From Nonomuraea pusilla (GTDB taxonomy: Bacteria; Actinomycetota; Actinomycetes; Streptosporangiales; Streptosporangiaceae): 64,000 nt of DNA. The stretch is from the NCBI RefSeq assembly GCF_900109355.1, contig NZ_FOBF01000031.1, positions 20,739 to 84,738 on the forward strand, in the 5' to 3' direction. The notes under the pieces were generated by a model that saw nothing but the letters and a program-made list of their open reading frames with translations, did not search any database and was not told where the DNA came from. The position numbers were made by a program, and so were the translations under genes. Shown in pieces: positions 16,348 through 25,083 of the stretch (position 1 is its first letter; each line of letters begins with the position of its first letter).

Positions 16348-17859
16348 GTGACGGGCGACACCGTGGCGACGCGACCGGGGGCGGACGCCGCCACACCCAC
16401 CTGGAGAGAACGCCTGGCCGGCCACAGCGTCGGCCGGCGCGTCGGCCGCTGGGCCGGTCACCGTGCCGGCGTCGGCGCCATCGCGGTCCTCGCGGCCGCC
16501 GCGTACGCCGTGCTCGGCGTGGTCAAGCTGCTGACCTACCGGGCCAGCTCGTTCGACCTGGTGATCGTGGACCAGGCGGTGCGGAACTACGCCAGATTCC
16601 GCCCGCCCCACGTGCCCGTACTCGGCGTGTTCCACGGGCGAGGAATGGACTACCCGCAGCTCGCGGACCATTTCTCGCCCGCGTACGCGCTGCTCGCCCC
16701 GCTGTACTGGATCCGCGACGGGCCCCAGACGCTCATCGTCGCGCAGGCGCTGCTGTTCGCCGCCGCGATCCCGTTCCTGTGGCTGTTCACCAGGCGCGCC
16801 CTCGGCGTCGCGCCCGCCTACCTCGTCAGCGTCGCGTACGCGCTGTCGTGGCCCGTCGCGCAGGCCGCCGGGTTCGACGCGCACGAGGTCATGTTCGTCC
16901 CCGTGCTCACCGCCGCCATGATCGAGCGCTACCAGGCGGGCCGCAGGCTCGCGGCGCTCGCCGCCATGCTCGGGCTCCTCCTCGTCAAGGAGGACATGGG
17001 CCTCATGGTGATCGGCGCGGGCCTGTGCCTGGTGCTCGTCGGCGACCGCCTGCGCGGCGTCCTGGTCGCGGCGACGGGAGCGGGGGCCGTCCTGGTCGTC
17101 CGCGGCCTGGTCATCACGTCCCTGGGCGGCGACTCCAAGGACTTCTGGGCCTACGGCCACCTCGGCCCCGACGCGCCGAGCGCGATCCTGGCGATCCTGC
17201 GCGACCCGCTCTCCGCGCTGCTGCTGCCGTTCAGCGAGGAGGCCAAGGTGGACACCCTGTTCCTCATGGCCTGGCCGACGCTGATGCTGTGCCTGCTCTC
17301 GCCGATCTCGCTCATCGCGCTGCCGCACGTCCTCGAACGCATGCTCTCCGACCGGAGCCCGTGGTGGCAGGCGGAGTTCCAGTACAACGCCTTCACCGTG
17401 GTGATCCTGTTCTGCGCCGGCGTGGACGGCCTGACCAGGCTGCTGCGCCTCGTCAGGCGCGCCGACGACCGCTCGCTCAAGCTGGCCTGGGCGTCAGGGG
17501 TGTTCGTGGTGGCGCTGACGCTCGTCCCGAGGTTCGCGCTCGACCAGCTCTACCATCCGGCCTTCTACGAGGGCGACCGGGTCAAGGTCTCGGCCGCCGC
17601 GGCGGCCGTGCGCGTCGTGCCGCCCGGCGTCACCGTCGAGGCCGTCAACTCCGTCGGGCCCGCGCTGACCCGCAAGACCACCGTCCTGCTGTGGAGCGGC
17701 ACGCCGCACGGCGCGCCCTGGGTGGTGGCCGACACCGCGCGCTGGGAGTTCCCCTTCGGCTCCCTCGACGACCAGCGTCTCCAGGTGGACCGCCTCCTCG
17801 CCGACGGGTACGTCAAGGTCTTCGAGCGCGACGGCTACGTGGTGCTCCGCCGCGAGTGA
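16348..17859 (+). CDS. DUF2079 family polytopic membrane protein
   Basis: A 503-aa integral membrane protein with about 10-11 hydrophobic segments. The characteristic early motif is SSFDLVIVDQAVRNYARFRPPHVPVLG, followed by FDAHEVMFVPVL, both typical of DUF2079. The family resembles GT-C glycosyltransferases in topology, but an activity has not been settled to my knowledge. The GTG at 16348 is preferred to the TTG at 16339: TAGTCT (16334-16339) could be a -10 placing the transcript start on the GTG (leaderless), and no ribosome-binding site is seen. The soluble C-terminal ~90 residues resemble an extracytoplasmic domain. It converges on a GT4 glycosyltransferase across a 20-bp tandem array. 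Confidence 0.85.
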   Translation: MTGDTVATRPGADAATPTWRERLAGHSVGRRVGRWAGHRAGVGAIAVLAAAAYAVLGVVKLLTYRASSFDLVIVDQAVRNYARFRPPHVPVLGVFHGRGMDYPQLADHFSPAYALLAPLYWIRDGPQTLIVAQALLFAAAIPFLWLFTRRALGVAPAYLVSVAYALSWPVAQAAGFDAHEVMFVPVLTAAMIERYQAGRRLAALAAMLGLLLVKEDMGLMVIGAGLCLVLVGDRLRGVLVAATGAGAVLVVRGLVITSLGGDSKDFWAYGHLGPDAPSAILAILRDPLSALLLPFSEEAKVDTLFLMAWPTLMLCLLSPISLIALPHVLERMLSDRSPWWQAEFQYNAFTVVILFCAGVDGLTRLLRLVRRADDRSLKLAWASGVFVVALTLVPRFALDQLYHPAFYEGDRVKVSAAAAAVRVVPPGVTVEAVNSVGPALTRKTTVLLWSGTPHGAPWVVADTARWEFPFGSLDDQRLQVDRLLADGYVKVFERDGYVVLRRE

Positions 17860-17869
17860 CGCGCACCCG

Positions 17870-17960
17870 CCTGGCACCCGCCTGGCCCAGCGCGCGCCCG
17901 CCTGGCCCAGCGCGCGCCCGCCTGGCCCAGCGCGCGCCCGCCGGGCTCAGCGCGCGCCCG
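17870..17960. repeat. Tandem repeat of 20-bp units between convergent genes
   Basis: Three exact copies of a 20-bp unit (CCTGGCCCAGCGCGCGCCCG) occupy 17881-17940, followed by a fourth with two changes (17941-17960) and preceded by a partial unit. The last unit contains the TCA stop codon and C-terminal codons of the GT4 gene (17947), so the array looks like serial copying of that gene's tail. Confidence 0.85.
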
Positions 17961-19050
17961 CCTGCGCGTACGCGCGGTCGAAGCCCTCCAGCACGGCGGG
18001 CCACGAGCCCGTGGTCGGAGGCGTCGCCCGGTTGTGCGCGGCGATCGTCAGGCGCAGGTCGTCATCGGAGCAGAGCCGCGCCACCGCCGCGGCGAGCTCG
18101 GCCGGCGACCGGCCGAGCAGCCCCTCGACGCCGTGCCTGACGAAGTCGGCCACCCCGCTCTGCGCCCTGGCCACCACGGGCAGCCCGGCCGCGCGCGCCT
18201 CCAGGGCGGCGATGCCGAACGACTCGCGCGGCGCCGGCGCGACGAACACGTCGGCCGACTCCAGGACCTTGGCGATCTCCTCACGGCTGTAGCGTCCGGG
18301 CAGCTCCACCCACCCCGCCATGCCGTGGCGGGCGATGAAGCGTTCCATCTGGGCGCGGGCCGGCCCGTCGCCGACGATCGTGGCCCGCATCGGGACGCGG
18401 GCGGGCACGCGGGCGCGCGCGGCGGCCAGCAGCCGCAGCAGGCGCACCGGCTGCTTGCGCGGCGCCAGCCGGCCCACGGCCACGACGTGCACCTCGCCGT
18501 CCTCGCGCCGTCCCGGCGCGCCGGGCGGCGGCGTCCAGCCCGACAGGTCGAGACCGTTGGAGACGACCCGTACCGGCACGCCCGGCCCCGCCACGGCCCG
18601 GATGGGCGCGGCGGCGGCGCTGCTCACCGTGGTCGCCACCAGCCCCCACGAGCGCCACGGGTACGCCAGCCCCAGCAGCCGGTACAGCGCCCGCGTCACC
18701 GGGTCCCACATGCTGTGCACCGTCACCACGCACGGCACCCCTGACCGCACGGCGGCGCGCACCCCCATCCAGGCGAACGGCGAGACCGCCCCCGTGTGGA
18801 CGTGCACCACGTCGGGCCGCGACGCGGCGATGCGCCGCGTGAGATGCCCCACTCCGAACGGGTGGACCGGCAGGTCGAACGGCATCCTGGCGACGATCCT
18901 GTGCACCCCCCGCAGCGCCTCGCCGCGGGTGGCGGTGGCCACCTCGACCTGGTGGCCGGCCTCCCGCTGCGTGCGTACGAGGTCGGCGACCTGGACCTCG
19001 ATGCCCCCGAGCCGCGGCAGGTAACAGTCACTCACGTGAAAGATCCGCAC
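17947..19050 (-). CDS. GT4-family glycosyltransferase (GT-B fold)
   Basis: A 367-aa protein. The N-terminal acceptor domain begins MRIFHVSDCYLPRLGGIEVQVADL, typical of PimB/MshA-like GT4 enzymes. The C-terminal nucleotide-sugar domain has VGRLAPRKQPVRLLRLL and the E-x7-E-type motif PAPRESFGIAALEARAAGLPVV. It transfers a hexose from a nucleotide sugar to a lipid or glycan acceptor; the acceptor is unknown. I start at the GTG at 19050, which lies 7 nt after a TAGTGT -10 (leaderless), rather than the further upstream codon at 19083. It is divergent from the PIG-L deacetylase gene, and the pair may act on a common glycoconjugate (GT4 plus PIG-L recalls mycothiol or GlcNAc-lipid chemistry). Confidence 0.9.
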   Translation of the reverse strand: MRIFHVSDCYLPRLGGIEVQVADLVRTQREAGHQVEVATATRGEALRGVHRIVARMPFDLPVHPFGVGHLTRRIAASRPDVVHVHTGAVSPFAWMGVRAAVRSGVPCVVTVHSMWDPVTRALYRLLGLAYPWRSWGLVATTVSSAAAAPIRAVAGPGVPVRVVSNGLDLSGWTPPPGAPGRREDGEVHVVAVGRLAPRKQPVRLLRLLAAARARVPARVPMRATIVGDGPARAQMERFIARHGMAGWVELPGRYSREEIAKVLESADVFVAPAPRESFGIAALEARAAGLPVVARAQSGVADFVRHGVEGLLGRSPAELAAAVARLCSDDDLRLTIAAHNRATPPTTGSWPAVLEGFDRAYAQAGAR

Positions 19051-19074
19051 CCCTCCCACACTAATCTGGGCATG
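19050..19074. promoter_or_regulatory. Overlapping divergent leaderless promoters
   Basis: On the plus strand TAATCT (19062-19067) lies 7 nt before the GTG at 19074. On the minus strand TAGTGT (19063-19058) lies 7 nt before the GTG at 19050. The two -10 elements overlap by 2 bp, and neither gene has a spaced ribosome-binding site, so both mRNAs are probably leaderless and compete for polymerase. Confidence 0.5.
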
Positions 19075-19892
19075 TGCCTCCACGTACCGCTGTGTTCTTC
19101 CACGCTCACCCCGACGACGAGGCCCTGCTCACGGCGGGCACCATGGCGATGCTCGCGGCCGAGGGGCACCGCGTGGTGCTCGTGGTGGCCACCGCGGGCG
19201 AGCGCGGCCTGGCCGACATCCAGCCCGGAGAGGCGCTCGGCGAGACCAGGCTCAAGGAGCTCTACAAGTCGGCCGCCGTGCTCGGCTGCGCCAGGGTCGA
19301 GTGCCTGGGCTACGGCGACTCGGGGCTGAGCCCCAAGGGCGGCGTCGCCGAGGAGCGGCCCGACAACGCGTTCATCGACGCCGACACCGAGGAGGCCGCC
19401 AAGCGGCTGGCCGACATCCTCCAGGAGGAACGGGCCGACCTGCTGGCGATCTACGACCCGGCCGGCGGCTACGGGCACCCCGACCACGTCCAGGTGCACC
19501 GGGTCGGCAGGCGGGCGGCCGAGATCGCGGGCACGGAGATCGTCCTGGAGGCGACGGTCAACCGCGACCCGCTCGTCAGGCTGCTCAAGCTGGCGGGCCG
19601 GTTCTACCGGTTCCCGCCGGAGTTCGACGTGCGGACGTTCGAGAGCGCGTACTCGCCGGGTGAGGCGATCACGCACCGGGTGAACGTGCGCAGGTACACC
19701 AGGCAGAAACGCGCCTCGATGGCCGCGCACACGTCGCAGGCCAGCGGCGGCGACACCGACCGCACGCTCGCCGTGATGCTCAAGGTCCCCGGCCCGCTGT
19801 ACCACCTGGTGTTCGGCACCGAGTGGTACGTGCGCCGCGACCTGCCGCCCGGCGCCCGCCTGACTCATCCCTTCGGCCAGTGGCCGGAATGA
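19074..19892 (+). CDS. PIG-L (LmbE-like) zinc deacetylase
   Basis: A 272-aa protein with the LmbE metal site HAHPDDEALLTAG at the N-terminus (His and Asp-Asp ligands) and the third ligand in GGYGHPDHVQVH (~ residue 140). Family members remove N-acetyl groups from GlcNAc-type sugars, as in MshB and mycothiol-conjugate amidase. With the divergent GT4 gene it may belong to a glycoconjugate or thiol pathway; the full mycothiol set is not here. The GTG start is dictated by the conserved N-terminus and the leaderless promoter. The downstream membrane protein gene follows after about 50 bp. Confidence 0.92.
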   Translation: MPPRTAVFFHAHPDDEALLTAGTMAMLAAEGHRVVLVVATAGERGLADIQPGEALGETRLKELYKSAAVLGCARVECLGYGDSGLSPKGGVAEERPDNAFIDADTEEAAKRLADILQEERADLLAIYDPAGGYGHPDHVQVHRVGRRAAEIAGTEIVLEATVNRDPLVRLLKLAGRFYRFPPEFDVRTFESAYSPGEAITHRVNVRRYTRQKRASMAAHTSQASGGDTDRTLAVMLKVPGPLYHLVFGTEWYVRRDLPPGARLTHPFGQWPE

Positions 19893-19942
19893 GCCCTGGG
19901 TATGATCCGCCGACCCCGCCGCTCCCGGCAGACTGAGTGCCG

Positions 19943-21004
19943 ATGAAGAACACCTGGCTCCAGATCGTCCTGTCCACGCTGTCGCTCGCGCTGGCGGTGA
20001 CGCTCGTCGTCTACCTGCCGCAGATCGTGCACGCGCTCACCGGCAAGCCGGTCTCGTGGCACGAGATCGGCAGGGTGTTCGGCACGCTGGGCGCGGGCAC
20101 GATCGCGCTGATGACGGCGCTGTGGCTGCTGAGCCTGCTGGCGTACACGTTCGTGCTGACCGGCTCGCTGCCGGGGCTGAACAACCTCCAGGCCCTCACG
20201 CTGAACGCGGCGGGCAGCGCGGTCAGCAACCTGCTGCCGTTCGGCGGCGCCGCGGGCGTGGCGCTCACGTTCGGCATGACGCGCGGCTGGGGCTTCGCCA
20301 ACCGGGCGATCGTCGTCATGACGCTGGTCAGCGGCATCTGGAACACCTTGTTCAGATTCATCCTGCCGGCCGTCGGCATCATCGCGCTGCTCATGGCGGG
20401 CGAGGTGCCCAACGCCACCGTCGCCAAGGCGGGCTGGACGGGCGCGATCTCCATCCTGGCCCTGTGCGCGGTGGTCGCCGCGGCGCTCTACTGGGACCGC
20501 GCGGCGGCGCTGCTCGGCCGCTTCCTCGACGCGCTCGCCCGGCTGGTACGGCTGCGCAGGGTGCGCCCGTCCGAGGCGCTCGACCACCTGCGCGCCGACA
20601 CCGCCAAGACGGTCAGGACGAAGTGGGCGCAGCTGTCGGTCGCCATGGTGTTCTTCCTGGGCCTCCAGTGGGCGATCATGGCGGTGTGCATGCACGCCAC
20701 GGGCGCCTACCCGGGGCTCGCCCAGTCGATCGCCGTCTTCGCGCTCTCCCGGGTGCTCACCAGCGCGCTGATCACGCCGAGCGGGGCCGGGATCATGGAG
20801 GGCGGCGTGGTGCTCCTGCTGACCGCGTTCGGCGTGGCGGCGGCGCCGGCCACCGCCACCGCACTGCTTTTCGGCTTCTGGACTTACACTATCGAGATCC
20901 CGTTCGGCGGTCTCGCGCTGGGCGCGTGGGCGCTCCTGCGCAGGCGCAACGGCCGGAACGCCCCCACGGAACCCCCGTCCACGATCTCGAAGGCCCCGCA
21001 GTGA
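19943..21004 (+). CDS. Lysylphosphatidylglycerol-synthase-like (UPF0104/AglD) membrane protein
   Basis: A 353-aa protein with ~8 membrane segments. LPFGGAAGVALTFGMTRGWGF and the C-terminal LITPSGAGIMEGGVVLL (P-x-G-x-G-x-x-E) are signatures of the LPG_synthase_TM/UPF0104 family, which includes flippase domains of MprF and proteins of glycan assembly. No catalytic lysyl-transferase domain is attached. TATGAT at 19901-19906 could be a -10. A GTG at 19937 is two codons upstream of the ATG chosen here. It follows the PIG-L deacetylase gene in the same direction and could move its lipid-linked product across the membrane (inference). Confidence 0.88.
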   Translation: MKNTWLQIVLSTLSLALAVTLVVYLPQIVHALTGKPVSWHEIGRVFGTLGAGTIALMTALWLLSLLAYTFVLTGSLPGLNNLQALTLNAAGSAVSNLLPFGGAAGVALTFGMTRGWGFANRAIVVMTLVSGIWNTLFRFILPAVGIIALLMAGEVPNATVAKAGWTGAISILALCAVVAAALYWDRAAALLGRFLDALARLVRLRRVRPSEALDHLRADTAKTVRTKWAQLSVAMVFFLGLQWAIMAVCMHATGAYPGLAQSIAVFALSRVLTSALITPSGAGIMEGGVVLLLTAFGVAAAPATATALLFGFWTYTIEIPFGGLALGAWALLRRRNGRNAPTEPPSTISKAPQ

Positions 21005-21027
21005 CGATCCCAAACAGAACAAAGACC

Positions 21028-21057
21028 TTGTGCGTGCTTCCTAGGCACGCATAGCGT
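21028..21057 (+). promoter_or_regulatory. Promoter with palindromic operator for the SARP regulator
   Basis: -35 TTGTGC (21028-21033), 18-bp spacer, -10 TAGCGT (21052-21057), with the predicted start only ~4-7 nt before ATG 21068. A perfect 7-bp inverted repeat TGCGTGC/GCACGCA (21031-21037 and 21045-21051, 7-nt centre) fills the space between the two promoter boxes, an ideal site for a repressor or autoregulator. Confidence 0.55.
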
Positions 21058-21067
21058 GGCGGCTGAC

Positions 21068-24000
21068 ATGGTGGCGTTCCGAGTTCTGGGGCCAGTCGAG
21101 GCGTACGAACACGACGACGAACTCGACCTCGGCGGCTTGCGGCAGCGGGCCGTCCTCGCCCGACTCCTCGTGGCCCGAGGTCAGGTCGTTCCTGTTGACA
21201 CGCTTCTTTACGATCTGTGGGCCGACGACGCGGCCAAGGGGGCGCAGTCGGGCCTGCAGGTCTACATCTCGCGGCTGCGGCGCGTGCTCGAACCCGGCCG
21301 CCCGCGCGGCGGCCCCAACCGCCTGCTGGTGACCGTCGCCTCCGGCTACGCGCTGCGCGCCGCCGCCGAGCAGGTCGACGCGCTCCGCTTTGAACAGCTT
21401 GTCAAGGCCGCGGGCGAGCACATGGAGGAGGGCGACCCGCAGTCCGCGCGCGGGCGCCTGGAAAAGGCGCTCGGGCTGTGGCGCGGCACGCCCTACTCCG
21501 ACTTCGCCGACCAGCCGTGGGCGGAGGCCGAGGTCAACAGGCTGACCGAGCTGCGCCTCGTGGCCCGCGAACGGCACGCCGACAGCGGGCTGCGCCTCGG
21601 CCTGCACGCCGAGACCGTGCCCGACCTGGAGGCGATGACCACCGAGCACCCGCTGCGCGAGGAGGGCTGGCGGCTGCTGGCTCTGGGGCTGTACCGGTGC
21701 GGCAGGCAGGGCGACGCGCTGGCGGCCCTGCGCAGGACCAGGACGATCCTCGCCGACGAGCTCGGCATCGACCCCGGCCCCGCGCTGCGCAAGCTGGAGT
21801 CCGACATCCTGGCGCAGTCGCCGGAGCTGGAGCTCACGCCGCCGCCCAGGCAGGCGCGCGCCGCGGCCGCCACCGACACCTGGCCGCCCAGGCCCGCCGC
21901 GGCCGTCGAGCCGCCGCCGCTGGAGCCCGAGCCGTTCGTGGGCCGCGACGCCGAGCTGAGCAGGCTCACCGCCGCCGCCTCGCGCACCGGAAGGTTCCAG
22001 GTCGCGATCGTCACCGGCGTCGCGGGAGCCGGCAAGACCACCCTGCTGCGCCGGCTCGAAGGCAAGCTGGGCGGCGACGGCTGGATCACCGCCTCCGGCG
22101 CCTGCCCCGACTCCAGCGCCACACCCCCGGGCTGGGCGTGGGTGGAGATCCTGCGCGCCCTCACCTCGATGACCGGGGCCGGCGAGTACGCCCAGCTCCT
22201 CGCGCCGCTGCTCGACGACGCCGCCCCCGACCCCGACGAGGACGAGGTGTCGGGCGGCTTCCGCCTGCACCGGGCCGTCGGCGGCTACCTCGCGGGCGTC
22301 GCCCGCCGCGCCCCCGTGCTGCTCACGCTCGAAGACCTCCACTGGGCCGACGACCAGACCCTCGCCCTGCTGCGCGCGCTGCCCAGCCTGCTCGCCACCA
22401 GCAGGGTGCTGCTCGTGGTCACCTGCAGGGAGAGCGAGCTCGACGACCGCCAGTCCGACGTGCTGGCCGCGCTGGCCAGGCTCGGCCCCGTACGCGTCGG
22501 CCTGTCCGGGCTCGACCCGAAGGCCGTCGCCGAACTGGTGCGCGCCACCTGCGTCCGCGAGATCGACGAGGACGCCGTCGAGTCGATCGTGGAACGCACC
22601 GGCGGCAACCCGTTCTTCGTCAGGGAGACCGTCCGCCTGCTCGACTCCGAGGGCGCCGCCGACCGGGCCAGCGCCGCCGAGGTGCTGTCGCAGGTGCCGT
22701 CCGGCGTGCGTGACGTGCTGCGGCGGCGCATCTCGCGGCTGCCCGCGGGCGCGCAGCAGATCCTGCTCCAGGCCGCCGTGATCGGGCGCGACGTCGACCT
22801 CGACGTCCTCGTCGCGGTCGCCGTCGACGAGGACGCCGTGATCGAGGCGGTCGAGGCCGCCCTGCTGGCCGGCCTGGTCACCGAGCCCGGCCCCGGGCTG
22901 CTGCGCTTCGACCACGACCTGGTGCGCGACACGATCTACTCCGACGCGTCCAGGCTGCGCCGCACCCGGCTGCACGCCGCCGTCGCCGCGGTCATCGAGC
23001 GGCGCAACCCGTCCGACGTCGCGGCGCTCGCCCACCACTACTTCCTGGCCGACGCGGCCGAGAAGGCGGTCCACTACGCGGGGCTCGCCGCCGAGCAGGC
23101 CGAGCGGCGCTTCGCGCACCGCGAGGCGGCCACCCTGTGGGAGCAGGCCATCGCCGCCTTCGACCGCACCGGCGGCGACACCAAGGAACGCCTGCGGCTC
23201 ATGCTGAGGCAGATCAGGGCGCTCGCGCTGTGCGGCGACATGACCGCCGCGCGGCTGCTGCGCCGCCAGGCCATGGACATGGCGCTGCCGCTGGGCGACC
23301 TCGAGATCACCGCCAAGGTCGCGGCGTCGCTGGCCGTGCCGCACAAGGGCATGGCCCGCGACTTCACCCGCACCGCGTGGGAGATCGTCGACGTCACCGA
23401 GCGGGCGCTGGTGGAGCTGCCGCCGGGCGAGCAGCGGCTGCGCGCCAGCCTGCTCACCACCCTGGCGCTGGAGCTGGAGGGCTCCTCGTCGCCCGAGCGC
23501 GGGCGGCAGGCGTCGCTGGAGGCGCTGGAGCTCGCCAGGCAGAGCGGCGACCCGACCCTGATCGCGGCGGCGCTGAGCGGCCGGCTGCGCCAGTCGTACG
23601 ACATCCCGGCGGTCGACAGCCGCGAGAGCATCGGGCGCGAGCTGCTGGAGGTCGCGCAGCGGTCCGGCCAGATGGCCACCCAGGCGCTGGCCCACCTGGT
23701 GCTGCTGGAGTGCGCGGCGGCCCGCGGCGACTTCCGCGCCGCCGACGAGCACGCGGCCGCCGCCGAGCAGCTGGCCAGGCAGTACGACCTGTCGGCGCCC
23801 GCCGCGGTGTGCGTCTGGTACGCCGGGCAGCGCCAGATGATCGCCGGCGACTACGAGGGGGCCGAGCGCACCTACCGCGAGGCGGCCAGGATGACCGCCC
23901 GCGCCGGCATGCTCGAAGGCCGCCAGGACCTCCCGCTGATCACCACGTTCTGCCTGCACCTGGTGGCGGGGCGGGCGGCCGAGACGGTAGACCTGCTGGC

Positions 24001-24418
24001 CGGGGCGCACCTGCGGGGCGCCAAGTGGACCCTCGACGCGTACGCGCTGGCCCTGGCCTCCGCCGGCCACCTGAAGGACGCCAAGGCGGTCGCCGCCACC
24101 CGCCCGCCGGTCCGGCCCGACTTCCTGTACGAGCTGGTCATGACGTGGCGGGCCCTCGCCGGCATGCTGCTCGACGACCGCGAGCGGATGGTCGACTGCT
24201 ACGACAAGCTCAAGCCGTTCGCCGACCGGGTGGCGGGCGCGGGCACCGGCGTGGTCGCGCTGTGGCCGGTGGCGCTGACCCTCGGCGACCTCGCCATCCG
24301 CCTCGGCCAGCCCGACGCGGCCCGCGAGCACTACCTGAAGGCGCTGGAGGTAGCGCAGCGGGTGGGCGTACCACGCTGGGTGGAGGCGGCGCAGCGGTCA
24401 GTCAGCACGACACCGTGA
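21068..24418 (+). CDS. Large SARP (AfsR/BTAD) regulator with AAA-type ATPase and TPR-like region
   Basis: A 1116-aa protein. Order: OmpR-type DNA-binding domain (MVAFRVLGPVEAYEHDD..., QVYISRLRRVLEPG, residues ~1-95), BTAD helical domain (DALRFEQLVKAAG to LGIDPGPALRKLESDIL, ~100-245), AAA/NB-ARC-like ATPase with Walker A GVAGAGKTTLL (~318) and Walker B LLTLEDLHWADD (~420), then a long alpha-helical TPR-like C-terminus rich in AAEQAE repeats. Large SARPs of this layout activate secondary metabolism or morphological genes in actinomycetes, with ATP and the TPR region gating activity. No biosynthetic cluster is in the window, so the target is unknown. ATG 21068 is preferred to GTG 21056, which overlaps the -10. 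The 3' end overlaps the convergent secreted-protein gene by 17 bp. Confidence 0.93.
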   Translation: MVAFRVLGPVEAYEHDDELDLGGLRQRAVLARLLVARGQVVPVDTLLYDLWADDAAKGAQSGLQVYISRLRRVLEPGRPRGGPNRLLVTVASGYALRAAAEQVDALRFEQLVKAAGEHMEEGDPQSARGRLEKALGLWRGTPYSDFADQPWAEAEVNRLTELRLVARERHADSGLRLGLHAETVPDLEAMTTEHPLREEGWRLLALGLYRCGRQGDALAALRRTRTILADELGIDPGPALRKLESDILAQSPELELTPPPRQARAAAATDTWPPRPAAAVEPPPLEPEPFVGRDAELSRLTAAASRTGRFQVAIVTGVAGAGKTTLLRRLEGKLGGDGWITASGACPDSSATPPGWAWVEILRALTSMTGAGEYAQLLAPLLDDAAPDPDEDEVSGGFRLHRAVGGYLAGVARRAPVLLTLEDLHWADDQTLALLRALPSLLATSRVLLVVTCRESELDDRQSDVLAALARLGPVRVGLSGLDPKAVAELVRATCVREIDEDAVESIVERTGGNPFFVRETVRLLDSEGAADRASAAEVLSQVPSGVRDVLRRRISRLPAGAQQILLQAAVIGRDVDLDVLVAVAVDEDAVIEAVEAALLAGLVTEPGPGLLRFDHDLVRDTIYSDASRLRRTRLHAAVAAVIERRNPSDVAALAHHYFLADAAEKAVHYAGLAAEQAERRFAHREAATLWEQAIAAFDRTGGDTKERLRLMLRQIRALALCGDMTAARLLRRQAMDMALPLGDLEITAKVAASLAVPHKGMARDFTRTAWEIVDVTERALVELPPGEQRLRASLLTTLALELEGSSSPERGRQASLEALELARQSGDPTLIAAALSGRLRQSYDIPAVDSRESIGRELLEVAQRSGQMATQALAHLVLLECAAARGDFRAADEHAAAAEQLARQYDLSAPAAVCVWYAGQRQMIAGDYEGAERTYREAARMTARAGMLEGRQDLPLITTFCLHLVAGRAAETVDLLAGAHLRGAKWTLDAYALALASAGHLKDAKAVAATRPPVRPDFLYELVMTWRALAGMLLDDRERMVDCYDKLKPFADRVAGAGTGVVALWPVALTLGDLAIRLGQPDAAREHYLKALEVAQRVGVPRWVEAAQRSVSTTP

Positions 24419-24917
24419 CGCGGGCGCTCGTGACGGTCCTGAGGCCCTCGCCCGACAGCTCGAAGCGGTACGAGCCGGGGTTGGCGGTGACGTCGGCCTC
24501 CCAGGCGGCGACGTGCCTCGCCCCGGCGAAGCCGTCGTAGCTGACCAGGTAGGTGCGCCACTCCCGGGCCGACGGGCTCCAGCGGGCGAGCCGCCAGCCG
24601 TACAGGACGCTGCCGCCCGGCTCCGGGCTGACGATCACGCCGCGGGCGCGCAGCGTGGTGCGGCAGCCGGGGCCGTCGTGGGCGGCGGCGGTCACGGCGA
24701 TCGTGCCGGGCGCGGGCTCGGCGGCGGTGCGCGCCGGGGTGACGAGGGGCATCTCGCGGGCCGACAGCTCCACCGTCCGCACCGGCCGCGGCGCGGACCC
24801 GGCGGTGTGGTAGGCGGACAGGCCCGCGTAGGCGCTGGTGAAGGCGAGAGCCCCCACGAACAGCTTGGCCGCGTTCAGGGTTCCGCTGGCCAGGGCCGCC
24901 GCGCTTCTCGTCGTCAT
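24402..24917 (-). CDS. Hypothetical secreted or membrane-anchored protein
   Basis: A 171-aa protein with an N-terminal hydrophobic segment (AAKLFVGALAFTSAYAGLSAY, residues ~17-37) that may act as an uncleaved anchor or a signal peptide. It is followed by an extracytoplasmic domain with two cysteines (DGPGCRTTL and the terminal RVTVSC) and a beta-rich, Ig-like pattern (GSYRFELSGEGLRTVTSARVTVSC). No family was recognised with confidence. AAGGAG lies upstream of the ATG. Its tail overlaps the large SARP gene by 17 bp, convergently. Confidence 0.7.
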   Translation of the reverse strand: MTTRSAAALASGTLNAAKLFVGALAFTSAYAGLSAYHTAGSAPRPVRTVELSAREMPLVTPARTAAEPAPGTIAVTAAAHDGPGCRTTLRARGVIVSPEPGGSVLYGWRLARWSPSAREWRTYLVSYDGFAGARHVAAWEADVTANPGSYRFELSGEGLRTVTSARVTVSC

Positions 24918-25041
24918 GGATCAGGCACTCCTTCTCGTTCACCCTCAGGTGTACGGGGAGGTGCTTGATCTTCGCTTGTGCCCCGCTTGCAGCCGTCGGA
25001 GGAGGATCGCAGGCAGGGTGCGGGTAATGTGGGCGTGCGCA

Positions 25042-25060
25042 TGAGGTAAGGCTGACCTAA
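25042..25060. promoter_or_regulatory. Iron box (IdeR/DtxR/DmdR-type operator)
   Basis: TGAGGTAAGGCTGACCTAA matches the actinobacterial iron-box consensus TTAGGTTAGGCTAACCTAA at 16 of 19 positions and keeps the dyad (7 of 9 per half). A TAATGT -10 candidate sits at 25025-25030, so the box covers the start of transcription, where an iron-loaded repressor would block it. The nearest gene is the VTT/DedA membrane protein 24 bp downstream. Confidence 0.65.
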
Positions 25061-25083
25061 TGTCTTTCACGGGGGTGGTGCAC

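Noticed and set aside
21041..24331. 1096-codon minus-strand frame opposite the SARP gene
   Set aside because: The plus-strand frame has complete OmpR, BTAD, Walker A/B and TPR motifs; the antisense product is compositionally biased (Gly/Ala/Arg/His) and has no ribosome-binding site.
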